A program made the translations under genes and the position numbers. Below, one piece after another: positions 32,204 to 32,280 of a stretch of DNA of 32,280 nt (position 1 is its first letter; each line of letters starts with the position of its first letter). The DNA comes from Xanthoparmelia taractica. Its lineage: Eukaryota; Ascomycota; Lecanoromycetes; Lecanorales; Parmeliaceae. Location: contig JANQBS010000370.1 of the NCBI GenBank assembly GCA_033085395.1, positions 1 through 32,280 of the forward strand, written 5' to 3'. The notes below the pieces were generated by a model. It worked only from the letters and a program-made list of their open reading frames with translations, was not told where the DNA came from and did not search any database.

Positions 32204-32280
32204 TACGGGTCGGAAAGGTGTGGTATATTTGATGGTATGGGACTAGTTTTTCGAATACCATACCGAAAGATATAGGATAT
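32204..32280. mobile_element. Terminus of a hAT-like TIR element (cut by window edge)
   Basis: It starts TACGGGTCGGAAAGGTGTGG at 32204 and continues to the window edge. It is identical to the reverse complement of 1-77 and nearly identical to the first 77 bases of the element at 28739. The body lies to the right, outside the window. Its duplication would be gagtcgag (32196-32203), but the partner is not visible. Confidence 0.8.

Noticed and set aside
1..32280. A single 32-kb giant transposon (Starship-like or Polinton-like) bounded by 77-bp terminal inverted repeats
   Set aside because: The TIR tips face inward when compared with the complete copy at 28739-29015. No captain-type tyrosine recombinase, DNA polymerase B or viral-type gene was recognised in any frame, and all internal sequence belongs to nested retroelements or small TIR elements.

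Overview
The window is a fungal repeat graveyard: AT-rich, gene-poor DNA with no intact host gene. It consists of transposable elements inserted into one another and then mutated by what looks like repeat-induced point mutation (RIP). CpA and TpG are scarce, CpG survives, stop codons sit where Gln and Trp codons are expected, and paired LTRs differ almost only by transitions. This points to a filamentous ascomycete (Pezizomycotina), in a heterochromatic AT-rich block. The species cannot be named from the sequence.

The layout resolves into a nested order, most joints being marked by target-site duplications (TSDs). (1) The outermost element is a Ty3/gypsy remnant 'C' on the minus strand (about 28609-31930); both its ends lie outside the window. 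(2) A 277-bp non-autonomous TIR element (28739-29015, 8-bp TSD) sits in the integrase of C. (3) Gypsy element 'A2' (86-28603, minus strand, 152-bp LTRs, TSD TTAAT) also sits in C. (4) Gypsy element 'B' (847-15461, plus strand, 150-bp LTRs, TSD ATTAC) interrupts the chromodomain of A2. (5) Gypsy element 'A1' (1325-8816, plus strand, 150-bp LTRs, TSD TATAA), a sister of A2, sits in the leader of B. (6) A hAT-like TIR element (20527-27046, 8-bp TSD AATATTCT) sits in the gag of A2. (7) A Ty1/copia element (20990-26542, minus strand, 211-bp LTRs, TSD TTAAT) sits in that hAT-like element. Removing each insertion rejoins the interrupted reading: the chromodomain of A2 and the integrase of C both read on across the joint.

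The window begins and ends with a perfect 77-bp inverted repeat. Both copies are ends of the same TACGGGTCGG TIR family, with their outer termini pointing inward. They are therefore best read as ends of two separate elements lying outside the window, not as the ends of one 32-kb transposon.

A1, A2 and B each encode gag, a zinc-finger-like motif, protease, reverse transcriptase, RNase H, integrase and a C-terminal chromodomain (chromovirus type). All are broken by many stops and frameshifts. A chromodomain can direct integration to silent chromatin, which fits the nesting. No autonomous element, RNA gene, CRISPR array or host gene was recognised.
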